Origin: Elusimicrobia bacterium CG1_02_37_114
GTDB lineage: Bacteria > Elusimicrobiota > Endomicrobiia > CG1-02-37-114
Assembly (NCBI GenBank): GCA_001871125.1
Contig: MNXB01000120.1
Coordinates: 1-50,710, forward strand
Direction: 5' to 3'
Length of the DNA: 50,710 nt
A model generated the notes under the pieces. It was not told the origin of the DNA and did no database searches. It saw only the letters and a list, made by a program, of their open reading frames with translations. The translations under genes were made by a program, and so were the position numbers. Of this stretch, positions 10,212-19,357 are shown piece by piece (positions within the stretch are counted from its first letter, which is position 1; each line of letters starts with the position of its first letter).

Positions 10212-10562
10212 TTATTTTATAGGCCCGTACTGGGATTCGTAAATTTTGATGGATTCAACAACAGTCCCGTAGAGTCTTTTTGCATTTATTGGAGAGAATA
10301 TTATTCTCGCAGACACTTTTGATTTGTCATCGTTCTGCATTTTGCTTCGCATAAAATCTATGATGAACTCCCCTTCGCGCCAGTTTGTATTTACAAAGTC
10401 TGATTTTTTTCCTACGGCAACAGTGTCATCTATAGCTGGCTTTAATTTTCTCTCTTCCTGTAGAATCTTTTCCTTTTTTGATATTATTCTTACCTGCTCA
10501 GTGGTAGAATCAATCCTGGTGTATAGTCTGCTTTTCCTGCGATAACTTTTAAATTTACTCAT
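10212..10562 (-). CDS. DUF3467-like protein
   Basis: NWREGEFIIDFMRSKMQNDDKSKVSARIIFSPINAKRLYGTV. Confidence 0.6.
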   Translation of the reverse strand: MSKFKSYRRKSRLYTRIDSTTEQVRIISKKEKILQEERKLKPAIDDTVAVGKKSDFVNTNWREGEFIIDFMRSKMQNDDKSKVSARIIFSPINAKRLYGTVVESIKIYESQYGPIK

Positions 10563-10593
10563 TTCACCTTACCCTAAAGCGGGTAAACAATAA

Positions 10594-10650
10594 AAGCGGT
10601 ATAACACCCTAAATTCTCCGCAGGATTATCTATTTTATGTTATACCGCTT
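10594..10650 (-). terminator. terminator-like hairpin with a dispersed repeat motif in its loop
   Basis: perfect 13-bp inverted repeat AAGCGGTATAACA...TGTTATACCGCTT; on the minus strand followed by TTTATTGTTT; loop holds ctccgcaggattatct. Confidence 0.65.
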
Positions 10651-10675
10651 CAGAGATTTTCAAGAGCAGACTTTC

Positions 10676-10906
10676 TTATTTCTTCTCTACTTCTTTTTTC
10701 TTTTCTTCTTCTAATTTCTTGGCTTCAATTGAATCTTTTATAGTCGTAATACCCGCTATCACAGCAAGAAGTCCGCCTCCGATTAAGCACAGAGGCACCG
10801 AACCCCTGATTACTGTCCAAATGTGCGGACCCCAAAATCTTATAGGCCCACCGATTAACATTACACCGACAACAGCCACAATTATACCTACAATCAATGC
10901 TAACAT
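10676..10906 (-). CDS. small membrane protein
   Basis: two hydrophobic segments and charged KKLEEEKKKEVEKK tail; purine-rich RBS-like sequence upstream. Confidence 0.6.
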   Translation of the reverse strand: MLALIVGIIVAVVGVMLIGGPIRFWGPHIWTVIRGSVPLCLIGGGLLAVIAGITTIKDSIEAKKLEEEKKKEVEKK

Positions 10907-10934
10907 TTCTTTTCACCTCCTCATATAAAAATTT

Positions 10935-12101
10935 TTAAACTAGGCCTGAGTATTCAACAACCACCTGCTTAAGTATTTCTGCTCCTGTTTCAAGACACCT
11001 TTCGTCAATATCAAACTTAGGATGATGCCAGGAAAATTCATTGCGTCTACCGGCTCTCTTGGAGCCGATATATAAAAAACAGCCGGGAACAGAACGTAAA
11101 TATTCAGCAAAATCTTCACCGCCCATTGAGGGTTTATCAATAAATTTTATTTTACTCTTACCAACGACCTTTTCTCCGGCACGGGCACAAATATCCAGAA
11201 TCTTTTTATCATTCCTCAAGGGACATCCTAAAACCTCATATTGCATTTTAAGTTTAAGATAATGCATCCTTATTATACCATAGATAAAATTTTTAATCAA
11301 CCCCGGCATTTGCTTATGAAGTCCTTCATTCAGTGTCCGCACTGTCCCTGTCAATGTAACCTTCTCCGGAAGGACATTAAACCTTGTCCCGCCATTTATA
11401 CTGCCGACACTTATAACAACCGGTTCAGTAGGGTCAATTTTACGCGAAACCAATGTCTGTAATGACCGGACTATTTCCGATGCAACTAATATGGTATCTT
11501 TACCTTTATGGGGGTATGCCGCATGTCCGCCACCGCCAAAAATTTCTACTGTAAATTTATCCACCGACGCCATCATTTCACCATATTTTATACCCAAAGA
11601 ACCTGCTGGTAACTCGGAATTAACATGAATACCTACTATCGCTTTTACATCTGGATTTCTTAATACACCGCTCTTAATCATTTCTGATGCGCCACCCGCA
11701 GATTCTTCGTTCGGCTGGAATATAAATTTAACGCATCCGTTAATCTCTTTTTCAATCTTTTTCAGTAACAGTGCAGCGCCAAGTACAATAGTCGTATTTG
11801 CATCATGGCCACAAGCATGCATTATTCCTTTCCTGCAGGAACTATAAGACTTTCCCGTCTGTTCCTCAACCGGCAATGCGTCAATGTCAGCACGCAAGGC
11901 AATAGTCCTGCCTGACTCTGCCCCTGGGTAAGGGGCCAATATACCTACAACTCCTGTCTTATTTATTTTCTTAGTTTTTATACCCGCAGAGTTTAATATA
12001 GAGGTAATATATTCAGATGTCCTGAATTCCTGATTACCCAGTTCAGGATATTTATGTATGTGCCTGCGTATATGTATCAGTTTTTTTTGTAGGCTTGTCA
12101 T
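10935..12101 (-). CDS. M20 family amidohydrolase (N-acyl-amino acid/diaminopimelate deacetylase-like)
   Basis: RRHIHKYPELGNQEFRTSEYI, ALRADIDALPVEEQTGK, HACGHDANTTIVLGAA, PSMGGEDFAEYL. Confidence 0.9.
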   Translation of the reverse strand: MTSLQKKLIHIRRHIHKYPELGNQEFRTSEYITSILNSAGIKTKKINKTGVVGILAPYPGAESGRTIALRADIDALPVEEQTGKSYSSCRKGIMHACGHDANTTIVLGAALLLKKIEKEINGCVKFIFQPNEESAGGASEMIKSGVLRNPDVKAIVGIHVNSELPAGSLGIKYGEMMASVDKFTVEIFGGGGHAAYPHKGKDTILVASEIVRSLQTLVSRKIDPTEPVVISVGSINGGTRFNVLPEKVTLTGTVRTLNEGLHKQMPGLIKNFIYGIIRMHYLKLKMQYEVLGCPLRNDKKILDICARAGEKVVGKSKIKFIDKPSMGGEDFAEYLRSVPGCFLYIGSKRAGRRNEFSWHHPKFDIDERCLETGAEILKQVVVEYSGLV

Positions 12102-12150
12102 AATTTGACTTTTTTAAAGTATACAGGGAAATTATAAATATCTGATAATA

Positions 12151-12193
12151 GTCCGAATTCGGACGCTACAGTAGCGTCCCGATTTATCGGGAC
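12151..12193. repeat. modular three-hairpin palindromic element overlapping the 3' end of the nnrD-like gene
   Basis: GTCCGAATTCGGAC + hub GGACGCTACAGTAGCGTCC + GTCCCGATTTATCGGGAC. Confidence 0.88.
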
Positions 12194-13077
12194 GATTTCT
12201 TTATAGCTTCAGGGATTTTCTCTATTATATCACCTGCAGTCATACTGATTTGCGTCTTGTCTTTTTCTGCCAGGTCACCCGCCAGCCCGTGTAAATATAC
12301 CGCAACTACTGCAGAATATAACAAATGTCCTTTGATTTGTCCTGCGAATGCTGCGAGCATACCTGTTAAAACATCACCGCTTCCGCCTGTCGCCATACCG
12401 GGATTACCGGTGGGATTTATATAGACTTTTTTACCATCGGTAATAACGGTATTATGTCCCTTAAGTACGCATACGACACTATTTTCTTCAGCAAATTTCT
12501 TTGCTGTTTCAGACCTCTTCTGTTGAATTTTTGAAACAGGAAGATTTATTAACCTGCCCATCTCGCCTGGATGTGGAGTAATTACAATTTCTGACTTATA
12601 ATTTCTCAATAAGGAATACGTCTTCTGTCCCGCCAGAGCATTTATTCCATCTGCATCCAGTACAAGCGGTAAGTTCATATTCTTTAAAATTTTCTTTACC
12701 AGTTCTTTTGTAGAAGGCTGTGTTGATAGACCCGGCCCGATGGCAAGTACACCCACTTTTCTTCTCTCAATATATCTTTCTATCTCCTGGTAACAGGAGA
12801 CACTTAAACTACCCGAACCGGTTTCTTTCAGAGATAAGGTCATCGCTTCCGGTTGTACTCTTTTTGCGATTATCGGCTGCTGACTGGCCGGTGTCCCGAC
12901 TGTTACAAGTCCGGCACCTGTCCGTAATGCAGCATAACTGCACAGCAACGTTGCGCCGGTCATACCGCGTGAACCTGCAAGGAATAATATATGACCAAAA
13001 TCTCCCTTGTGAGAGCAGATTTTTCTGACGGGAAGTAAACTCTTAACAATTTCTCTGGTAGTAATCATCTCAGGCAA
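12184..13077 (-). CDS. nnrD: ADP-dependent NAD(P)H-hydrate dehydratase
   Basis: GHILFLAGSRGMTGATLLCSYAALRTGAGLVTVG, VLDADGINAL, ITPHPGEMGRL, NPTGNPGMATGGSGDVLTGMLAAF. Confidence 0.9.
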   Translation of the reverse strand: MPEMITTREIVKSLLPVRKICSHKGDFGHILFLAGSRGMTGATLLCSYAALRTGAGLVTVGTPASQQPIIAKRVQPEAMTLSLKETGSGSLSVSCYQEIERYIERRKVGVLAIGPGLSTQPSTKELVKKILKNMNLPLVLDADGINALAGQKTYSLLRNYKSEIVITPHPGEMGRLINLPVSKIQQKRSETAKKFAEENSVVCVLKGHNTVITDGKKVYINPTGNPGMATGGSGDVLTGMLAAFAGQIKGHLLYSAVVAVYLHGLAGDLAEKDKTQISMTAGDIIEKIPEAIKKSSR

Positions 13078-13159
13078 TAAAATTAATTTTGGTGACAGCC
13101 TTTACTTATTTACTTTTCTACGTTCCACGTTTTGAGCATCAGAAATATCAGAACCGTCC

Positions 13160-14284
13160 CTATACTTTCCTAATCCATTCTTTAAACCAAATGTCAGAAA
13201 AAACATATTCATCGTTTTCCTTTTCAAGAATTTCTTTACCCTGTAAAAGTTTAACACCTTTTTGAACTGTAGCAGGAGTTAGTTTGCACTGGGTTAAAAA
13301 ATTAGTTGAAAATATATTCTTTCCTCCGACTACAGACACCATCTGGAGTATTTGTTTTTGTGGAAGTGTCAATAAGTCCCACCAACCCGCATAAAGGGGA
13401 CTCTGTTTGCACACAATTGATGTAATTGCCTGTTCTACTTTTTTTCTATTCACTGTTTTGTCATTCAGAGATAAATCCCACACTTCATAACAAAGATACT
13501 GAATATAGTAAGGTGTATTTTCTGCACATTCAATAATAAAATCAATTGTCTCTGGAATAAATTTAAAACCTGCCTTCTGAAAGTTTTTCTTAATATAAGT
13601 AGTCCAATGCTCTTTATATATTTTCTCCAGAAAATACACCGGACCCATTTTATAAAATGCCCGCTCTTTTGATGAAATCATTTCCTGCATTAAACTTTTT
13701 TTTGAGCCAGAAAATAGGTATCCAATACCCTTATGTGTTTGAATCACTGAGCGGATCTGTTTTTCCATACTTATTCCACCGAGATTTAATATTTCCTGGA
13801 ATTCATCATAAATAACTATAAAAGACTTGTGACTCTTCTTGCTGATTTTATATGGTAAGTTGTACAAATGCATCAAAGTATTGTTTATTTCTTCTTTTTT
13901 TTCTTTCACATCTATTGTTACAGAAAAATTTCCGTCCGGCTCTACTGAAAATACAGGTCTTAAACGTGGAATTACTTCTCTAATGAATCTCCAGATGTTA
14001 TCCAATTTGGTCTCCTGCGCTTCAGCATAGGCCCGTGACAAAACCACTGCCATCTGTTCAAGTGATGCTGCACCATACAGGTCAATAAAAGCAACTAAAT
14101 ATCCTTTTCTTTTGAGTTTATCTATTATTGTCCTTATTAAAGAAGTTTTTCCGTATCTGCGAGGCGAAATAAGAAAACATTTCAAACCATTTCCCATGTC
14201 CCGGAGGAGTTTTTTCGTTTCATCTTCTCTATCAATAAAATTACTGCCACTTACTATTTCTCCGTACTTAAAAGGATTTAGCAT
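13160..14284 (-). CDS. AAA+ ATPase (archaeal-type ATPase, PF01637-like)
   Basis: MLNPFKYGEIVSGSNFIDREDETKKLLRDM, ISPRRYGKTSLIRTI P-loop, FIVIYDEFQE. Confidence 0.85.
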   Translation of the reverse strand: MLNPFKYGEIVSGSNFIDREDETKKLLRDMGNGLKCFLISPRRYGKTSLIRTIIDKLKRKGYLVAFIDLYGAASLEQMAVVLSRAYAEAQETKLDNIWRFIREVIPRLRPVFSVEPDGNFSVTIDVKEKKEEINNTLMHLYNLPYKISKKSHKSFIVIYDEFQEILNLGGISMEKQIRSVIQTHKGIGYLFSGSKKSLMQEMISSKERAFYKMGPVYFLEKIYKEHWTTYIKKNFQKAGFKFIPETIDFIIECAENTPYYIQYLCYEVWDLSLNDKTVNRKKVEQAITSIVCKQSPLYAGWWDLLTLPQKQILQMVSVVGGKNIFSTNFLTQCKLTPATVQKGVKLLQGKEILEKENDEYVFSDIWFKEWIRKV

Positions 14285-14302
14285 TGTATTTTATCTTTCT
14301 AT

Positions 14303-14337
14303 ATTATACCTAAAGGTATTATACTAAAAGGTATAAT
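14303..14337. promoter_or_regulatory. palindromic operator-like site upstream of the ATPase gene
   Basis: ATTATACC-N19-GGTATAAT with internal ACCTAAAGGT, about 20 nt upstream of the start codon. Confidence 0.5.
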
Positions 14338-14361
14338 AATTGTCAAGCGTTAAGTAATCAT

Positions 14362-14700
14362 CTAATATTTGACTGCAACAGCAGCAGCAAAATCTTTGGT
14401 ATGCGATAGAGACACTGAAATTCTCTTTTGCAGACGTCTGTATTTGGGGGGTAATACCGCCTCTGGTTTGCCGTCGGGAGAGTTTATTATGTTTATATCT
14501 TTATGGGTCAGCTTCTTTTCTCCCACTGCTTTCCATATCGCTTCCTTTGCTGCAAACCGTACCGCATAATGCTGTCCGGGATTAAATTTCCTGCTGCAAT
14601 AGGATACTTCTTCAGTGGAAAAGACTTTATTCAAAAACCTTTTGTTCCTTATAAGTTTTTTTATACGGCTTATTTCTATTATGTCAATTCCAACATTCAT
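14362..14700 (-). CDS. acpS: holo-[acyl-carrier-protein] synthase
   Basis: VGIDIIEISRIKKLI, FSTEEVSYCSRK, YAVRFAAKEAIWKA, ISVSLSHTKDFAAAVAV. Confidence 0.93.
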   Translation of the reverse strand: MNVGIDIIEISRIKKLIRNKRFLNKVFSTEEVSYCSRKFNPGQHYAVRFAAKEAIWKAVGEKKLTHKDINIINSPDGKPEAVLPPKYRRLQKRISVSLSHTKDFAAAVAVKY

Positions 14701-14774
14701 ACCCGTTGTTCAACCTATCAGGATTCAAACCTTTTTCATTTGAACCCCAAAATCACAGAAATCACAAAAAAGTC

Positions 14775-15938
14775 TCAAATTTGTGATTTCTGTGATTTTC
14801 TTTGTAAATACTCCCATAACAATCTATCAGGAATAATATACTCGCCCCGTCGTTGCACTTCCAATATTCCCTTGTCAACTAATCTGCGAAGATATTCATT
14901 TATACTTTTGATATTAACTCTACGGTTAATCTCATTTATTTTATTGTTTCCGAATAATTTCAATCTTTTAACAATCTTGATTTCGTTCTCACTTAAACCT
15001 TCAACCATTCCTTCATAAACTGTGTTCCCCAAATAGAACAACGCTTCTTCAAATCCTTTTTCCCATTCTTTGTCTGTTACTTTGCCATTCTTTTCATTAT
15101 CATAAAGAGCACTACCAATTGCATGTATCTGGAAAAGGTGACCATCAGTATATTTGAATATTTTATCTTTTACAGAATCAGCGAAAGTGACACCTGTATT
15201 TTCTAAAATAGCGTCTATCAGTTTAATAGTGTCTTCTTTATCAAAATTTATTAATTCCACTCTTGGTATAAAGAACCGGCCTATAGGATGGTTCATCTTA
15301 ATAAATGGTTTCCAGCCTTCAATTGTTGAACTAAAAATAAATAGAATTTTCGTTTCATCTATAATCTTTTTGTCTGAAAGAACATTTTTTAAAGTTGTAA
15401 AAACCCTTTGTGCTTTTGAATAATTCTGTACATCATCAATTAGTACCACTAACAAATCTGTATATTTAGCAATATCTTTCCAAATGCTTATTAGTCCATC
15501 CATAAGAAATATTTGAGAATCAATAAATTTATCCTTATCAACCTGAAATGAGATATTAAAACCAGAACCCAATACCTGAATTCCAAATCCTTTAATTAAC
15601 TTAAATAATTTACTGTCCTTCTCTGATAACTTAAACGGAATATTTCTTACCATTGATTGAATTATATGTGTACTTATTTCCATATCAGTTATGTTCTCTG
15701 TTAGTTCTTTAGCAAGAAAATAACAACTGGCACATTTTTGCTCTTGAGCAAGCAATTTGAAATATCTTAATAAACTTGTTTTACCAGATCCCCATACACC
15801 ATTAATAATATAATGATTGATATTCCCTTGTCTGGCTTCATTAATTCTTTTAAGAAAAAATTCTATTTCTTTATCTCTGTTAACAAAAACTTTTGGTTCT
15901 AATCCTGACTTTGGTGTAAAAGGATTTGGTTTTATCAT
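14775..15938 (-). CDS. AAA ATPase / ATP-binding protein
   Basis: NPFTPKSGLEPKVFVNRDKEIEFFLKRI, GVWGSGKTSLLRYF Walker A, LLVVLIDDVQN Walker B. Confidence 0.82.
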   Translation of the reverse strand: MIKPNPFTPKSGLEPKVFVNRDKEIEFFLKRINEARQGNINHYIINGVWGSGKTSLLRYFKLLAQEQKCASCYFLAKELTENITDMEISTHIIQSMVRNIPFKLSEKDSKLFKLIKGFGIQVLGSGFNISFQVDKDKFIDSQIFLMDGLISIWKDIAKYTDLLVVLIDDVQNYSKAQRVFTTLKNVLSDKKIIDETKILFIFSSTIEGWKPFIKMNHPIGRFFIPRVELINFDKEDTIKLIDAILENTGVTFADSVKDKIFKYTDGHLFQIHAIGSALYDNEKNGKVTDKEWEKGFEEALFYLGNTVYEGMVEGLSENEIKIVKRLKLFGNNKINEINRRVNIKSINEYLRRLVDKGILEVQRRGEYIIPDRLLWEYLQRKSQKSQI

Positions 15939-16035
15939 TTTTTTATTCGCTACTTCAAGTCACATAGTAATGCGACCGCTACAAAGATACTTTTATAATT
16001 TACTTCAAGTGACATGAAGGAATATTGGATATCTT

Positions 16036-16437
16036 TTATCTCTTTGTCCACTGGAATTTCTTGCGGGCTTTTGGCTGTCCTGACTTTTTCCGCTCTACCA
16101 TACGCGGGTCACGGCGCAGGTATCCTTCCTGTTTCAATTTAGCCCGCAGGGATGGGTCCAGTTCAAAAAGAGCCCTTGCAATGCCGTGGCGGATAGCTTC
16201 TGCCTGCCCTCTCACTCCACCGCCTGAAACACTAACAAAAATATCATAACTGTTTGCATTCGGAAATAGTTTTAACGGGCTGAGGACCTCATCTCTTTGT
16301 CTCAGGTATCCACCAAAATAATTCTCAACGGTTTTTTTGTTCACCGCAATCTTACCCGTTCCATCCACAAGTTTAACTTTTGCAATGGAAGTCTTCCGTC
16401 TTCCTGTTGTCCAAATTTCTCGTTTTTCTGTTACCAT
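16036..16437 (-). CDS. rpsI: 30S ribosomal protein S9
   Basis: TGRRKTSIAKVKL, GGVRGQAEAIRHGIARAL, RRDPRMVERKKSGQPKARKKFQWTKR. Confidence 0.97.
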   Translation of the reverse strand: MVTEKREIWTTGRRKTSIAKVKLVDGTGKIAVNKKTVENYFGGYLRQRDEVLSPLKLFPNANSYDIFVSVSGGGVRGQAEAIRHGIARALFELDPSLRAKLKQEGYLRRDPRMVERKKSGQPKARKKFQWTKR

Positions 16438-16454
16438 CTGTGATATCCTCCCGA

Positions 16455-16889
16455 TTAAACATCAATTTTTACTGGATTCTGCGCAATGTGCGAATGGTTC
16501 TCATCAGCATATATCTTAAGTCTTTTCAAAAATTTTGCACGCAATTTGTTTTTGGGTAACATTCTACTAACCGCTAAATGTATTATCCTTTCAGGATGTA
16601 TTGACAAAAGTTTCTTATATGGAGTATATTTATCTCCCCTGGAATAACCCGAATGATGATATTCTATCTTCTGTTCAAGTTTTTTGCCTGTCAGTTTTAC
16701 TTTACTGGCATTTGTTACAACAACAAAGTCACCGCAATCAATTGACGGAGAAAAATACGGTTTATTTTTACCTCGCAGAAGATTAGCAATATTTGTTGCT
16801 GTCCTACCCAGAACTCTACCCGAAATATCTACCTGATACCATTTGCGTTCAATCTCGCTTTCCTTTGGCCAGTAAGTTTTTTGGTTCAT
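16455..16889 (-). CDS. rplM: 50S ribosomal protein L13
   Basis: RKWYQVDISGRVLGRTATNIANLLRGKNKPYFSPSIDCGDFVVVTNA. Confidence 0.97.
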   Translation of the reverse strand: MNQKTYWPKESEIERKWYQVDISGRVLGRTATNIANLLRGKNKPYFSPSIDCGDFVVVTNASKVKLTGKKLEQKIEYHHSGYSRGDKYTPYKKLLSIHPERIIHLAVSRMLPKNKLRAKFLKRLKIYADENHSHIAQNPVKIDV

Positions 16890-16895
16890 TTGAAT

Positions 16896-17627
16896 TTACT
16901 CCCCCCTAAAATTAGATTTAATACGGTTTTTCATTTCTTTAACTGCCTGATGTAAACCTACAAAAATAGACCTTGCTATTATTGAAAATCCAATATTTAA
17001 AGTCTGCATGTCAGGTATTTTTGCCACCGCTACAACATTATCATAATCAAGTCCGTGACCTGCATTGAGAATTAACCCTAATTCGCAAGTTAATTTTCCT
17101 GCACGATAAAGTTTTTTTAGTTCTGAACTCCTCTCTTTTTCTCCCTTACTATTTGCATATTTACCGGTATGCAGTTCAACACAGTCAGCGCCGACTTCCT
17201 TTGCAGCCCTGACCTGTTTCTCATCAGGGTCAATAAACATACTCACCAGAATTTTTTTTGATTTCAGGACTTTTATGACATTTTTAATCCTGTCTTTTTT
17301 GGACAATATATCAAGCCCGCCTTCAGTCGTAACTTCCTGCCTCTTCTCGGGAACAATACAAACTTCGTCCGGCTTTAGACTCATTGCAATTTTTACTATT
17401 TCCTCTGCAAGCGACATTTCTAAATTAAGCGGTATCCTGAGCTTCTTGCGCAAGACATAGACATCCTTATCCTGTATATGTCGCCTGTCTTCCCTGAGGT
17501 GAACCGTTATGAGATTAGCTCCTGCAAGCTCACACACCCTGGCAGATTCTAAAATGTCAGGCATGCCAGTTTTTCTTGCCTGACGTAAAGTGGCTATGTG
17601 GTCAATATTTACACCTAATTTAATCAT
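16896..17627 (-). CDS. pdxJ: pyridoxine 5'-phosphate synthase
   Basis: LGVNIDHIATLRQARKTGMPD, ITVHLREDRRHIQDKDV, ELHTGKYAN. Confidence 0.96.
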   Translation of the reverse strand: MIKLGVNIDHIATLRQARKTGMPDILESARVCELAGANLITVHLREDRRHIQDKDVYVLRKKLRIPLNLEMSLAEEIVKIAMSLKPDEVCIVPEKRQEVTTEGGLDILSKKDRIKNVIKVLKSKKILVSMFIDPDEKQVRAAKEVGADCVELHTGKYANSKGEKERSSELKKLYRAGKLTCELGLILNAGHGLDYDNVVAVAKIPDMQTLNIGFSIIARSIFVGLHQAVKEMKNRIKSNFRGE

Positions 17628-17654
17628 ATCTGGAGACCCTTCACGGAGTTCAGG

Positions 17655-17729
17655 TCATTTCTGCAAGAATAACCATAAAAGAAATGCCAGAATTAACGCT
17701 AATAATTTCAACTCCCAATTTTTAACCAT
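17655..17729 (-). CDS. 24-aa micro-ORF MVKNWELKLLALILAFLLWLFLQK, resembling the N-terminal TM segment of YbbR/CdaR
   Basis: overlaps the cdaA stop by 8 nt (ATGGTTAA); one predicted TM helix; ybbR is commonly the gene following cdaA. Confidence 0.5.
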   Translation of the reverse strand: MVKNWELKLLALILAFLLWLFLQK

Positions 17730-18531
17730 TTGTTATTGTTTTACGTAATAACCCTTTTTCTGCCTTACTTCTGTAAAGTTCTACCAGTCTTTTCTTCAAA
17801 TCTTCTAAACCTATATTTTGTTCCAATCTCCCTTCACGGGCTATTGAAATTTCTCCTGTCTCCTCTGAAACTATTATTGCAATGGCATCGGATATTTCTG
17901 TTATCCCTATACTTGCCCTGTGTCTCATACCGAGCACTTTTGAAATCCCCGGGTTATTACTCAAAGGTAAAATACAACCGGCAGCTACCAAACGTGAGCC
18001 CTGAATTATCACAGCACCATCATGCAGCACTGTCCTTGGATGAAATATATTTAACAACAATTCCTTGCTCGTCTCGCCGTTTATAACTGTACCGGTTTGC
18101 ACAAAATTCCTTAAACCCACTTCTTGTTCAAGCACAATCAATGCACCTATCCTTTTTTCCGACAACTCCCTCAAAGCAGGAATTATGTCATTTATGAAAC
18201 TGAGTTCAACTGTGATAAATATCCTTCCAAGCGGATGAGCGCCGAGTTGTGCCAGTGCTGCACGAAGTTCAGGCTGGAATACCACCGCTATAATGACAAC
18301 CGCAACAGGCCAGAAACTTTCTAAAAGCCAGCCCAATGTTTTTAATCGCACCACCTGCCGGATAAAAATAGTAAGTATAACTAATATAATAATGCCAAAT
18401 AAAGCATGAACTGCCCTTGTCCCTTTAATCAACAACATAATACTATAAAAAATGTAAGTTACAATTAATATATCAACAATATGAATCAAATAATTATTCC
18501 ATATAGAGTGGACAATTCCAAAAATATCCAT
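17722..18531 (-). CDS. cdaA: diadenylate cyclase (CdaA type, DisA_N domain)
   Basis: three TM segments, FQPELRAALAQLG, HDGAVIIQGSRLVAAGCILPLS, LGMRHRASIGITEISDAIAIIVSEETGEISIA. Confidence 0.95.
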   Translation of the reverse strand: MDIFGIVHSIWNNYLIHIVDILIVTYIFYSIMLLIKGTRAVHALFGIIILVILTIFIRQVVRLKTLGWLLESFWPVAVVIIAVVFQPELRAALAQLGAHPLGRIFITVELSFINDIIPALRELSEKRIGALIVLEQEVGLRNFVQTGTVINGETSKELLLNIFHPRTVLHDGAVIIQGSRLVAAGCILPLSNNPGISKVLGMRHRASIGITEISDAIAIIVSEETGEISIAREGRLEQNIGLEDLKKRLVELYRSKAEKGLLRKTITNG

Positions 18532-19355
18532 TAATTCCTCAAATCCTCAAGAATTTTAAGAACATGCTTGATTTCCTTCACATCATGGACTCTCAAAAAA
18601 TTTGCGCCGTTAATAACCGCCCACATACAGGTTGTAATAGTCCCCACAAGCCTGTCCTGTGGCGGAAGGGGAGCCTGTTCTGTTCCAAGAATTTTTCCGA
18701 TAAATGATTTTCTTGAGGTTCCCACCATTAAGGGAAAACCTAATTTGGTGAATTCATGCAGGTTTTTAAGTATCTCCACATTGTGTTGAGTGGTTTTTCC
18801 AAAACCTATCCCGGGGTCCAGCATTATATATTCCTTTTTAATACCATTATTAATCGCAAATTTTATTTGCCTCTCAAAAAATTCTTTTATTTCATCCACA
18901 ACATTTTTGTAATAAGGTTTATCCTGCATACTCCTCGGTGTACCCTGCATATGCATAATCACAACAGACGCTTTTCTTTCGCTGATAAGTTTGACCATAT
19001 CCCTGTCGTACCTTAAACCGGATATATCATTAACCATTCCCGCACCTGCCTCTAATGCCTGCCGTGCAATTTCTGATTTATAAGTATCAACAGAAACAGG
19101 TATGTCAAAATGTTTCTTTATCTCGTTTATCACGGGAAGAACCCGCTGTCTCTCTTCTTCCAAAGACACCGGCTTTGCGCCTGGTCTTGTGGATTCGCCT
19201 CCAACATCTATAATGTCCGCACCACAAGAAATCATATCTTCAACATGCCTGATTGTGCTATTTATCGTCCTGTATCTTCCACCGTCATAAAATGAATCAG
19301 GAGTAACATTCAATATACCCATTATACTTGCTTTACCGTTAAGATTTTTTAACAT
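18531..19355 (-). CDS. folP: dihydropteroate synthase
   Basis: IMGILNVTPDSFYDGG, GADIIDVGGESTRPGA, MLDPGIGFGKT, GTSRKSFIG. Confidence 0.96.
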   Translation of the reverse strand: MLKNLNGKASIMGILNVTPDSFYDGGRYRTINSTIRHVEDMISCGADIIDVGGESTRPGAKPVSLEEERQRVLPVINEIKKHFDIPVSVDTYKSEIARQALEAGAGMVNDISGLRYDRDMVKLISERKASVVIMHMQGTPRSMQDKPYYKNVVDEIKEFFERQIKFAINNGIKKEYIMLDPGIGFGKTTQHNVEILKNLHEFTKLGFPLMVGTSRKSFIGKILGTEQAPLPPQDRLVGTITTCMWAVINGANFLRVHDVKEIKHVLKILEDLRN

Positions 19356-19357
19356 AA

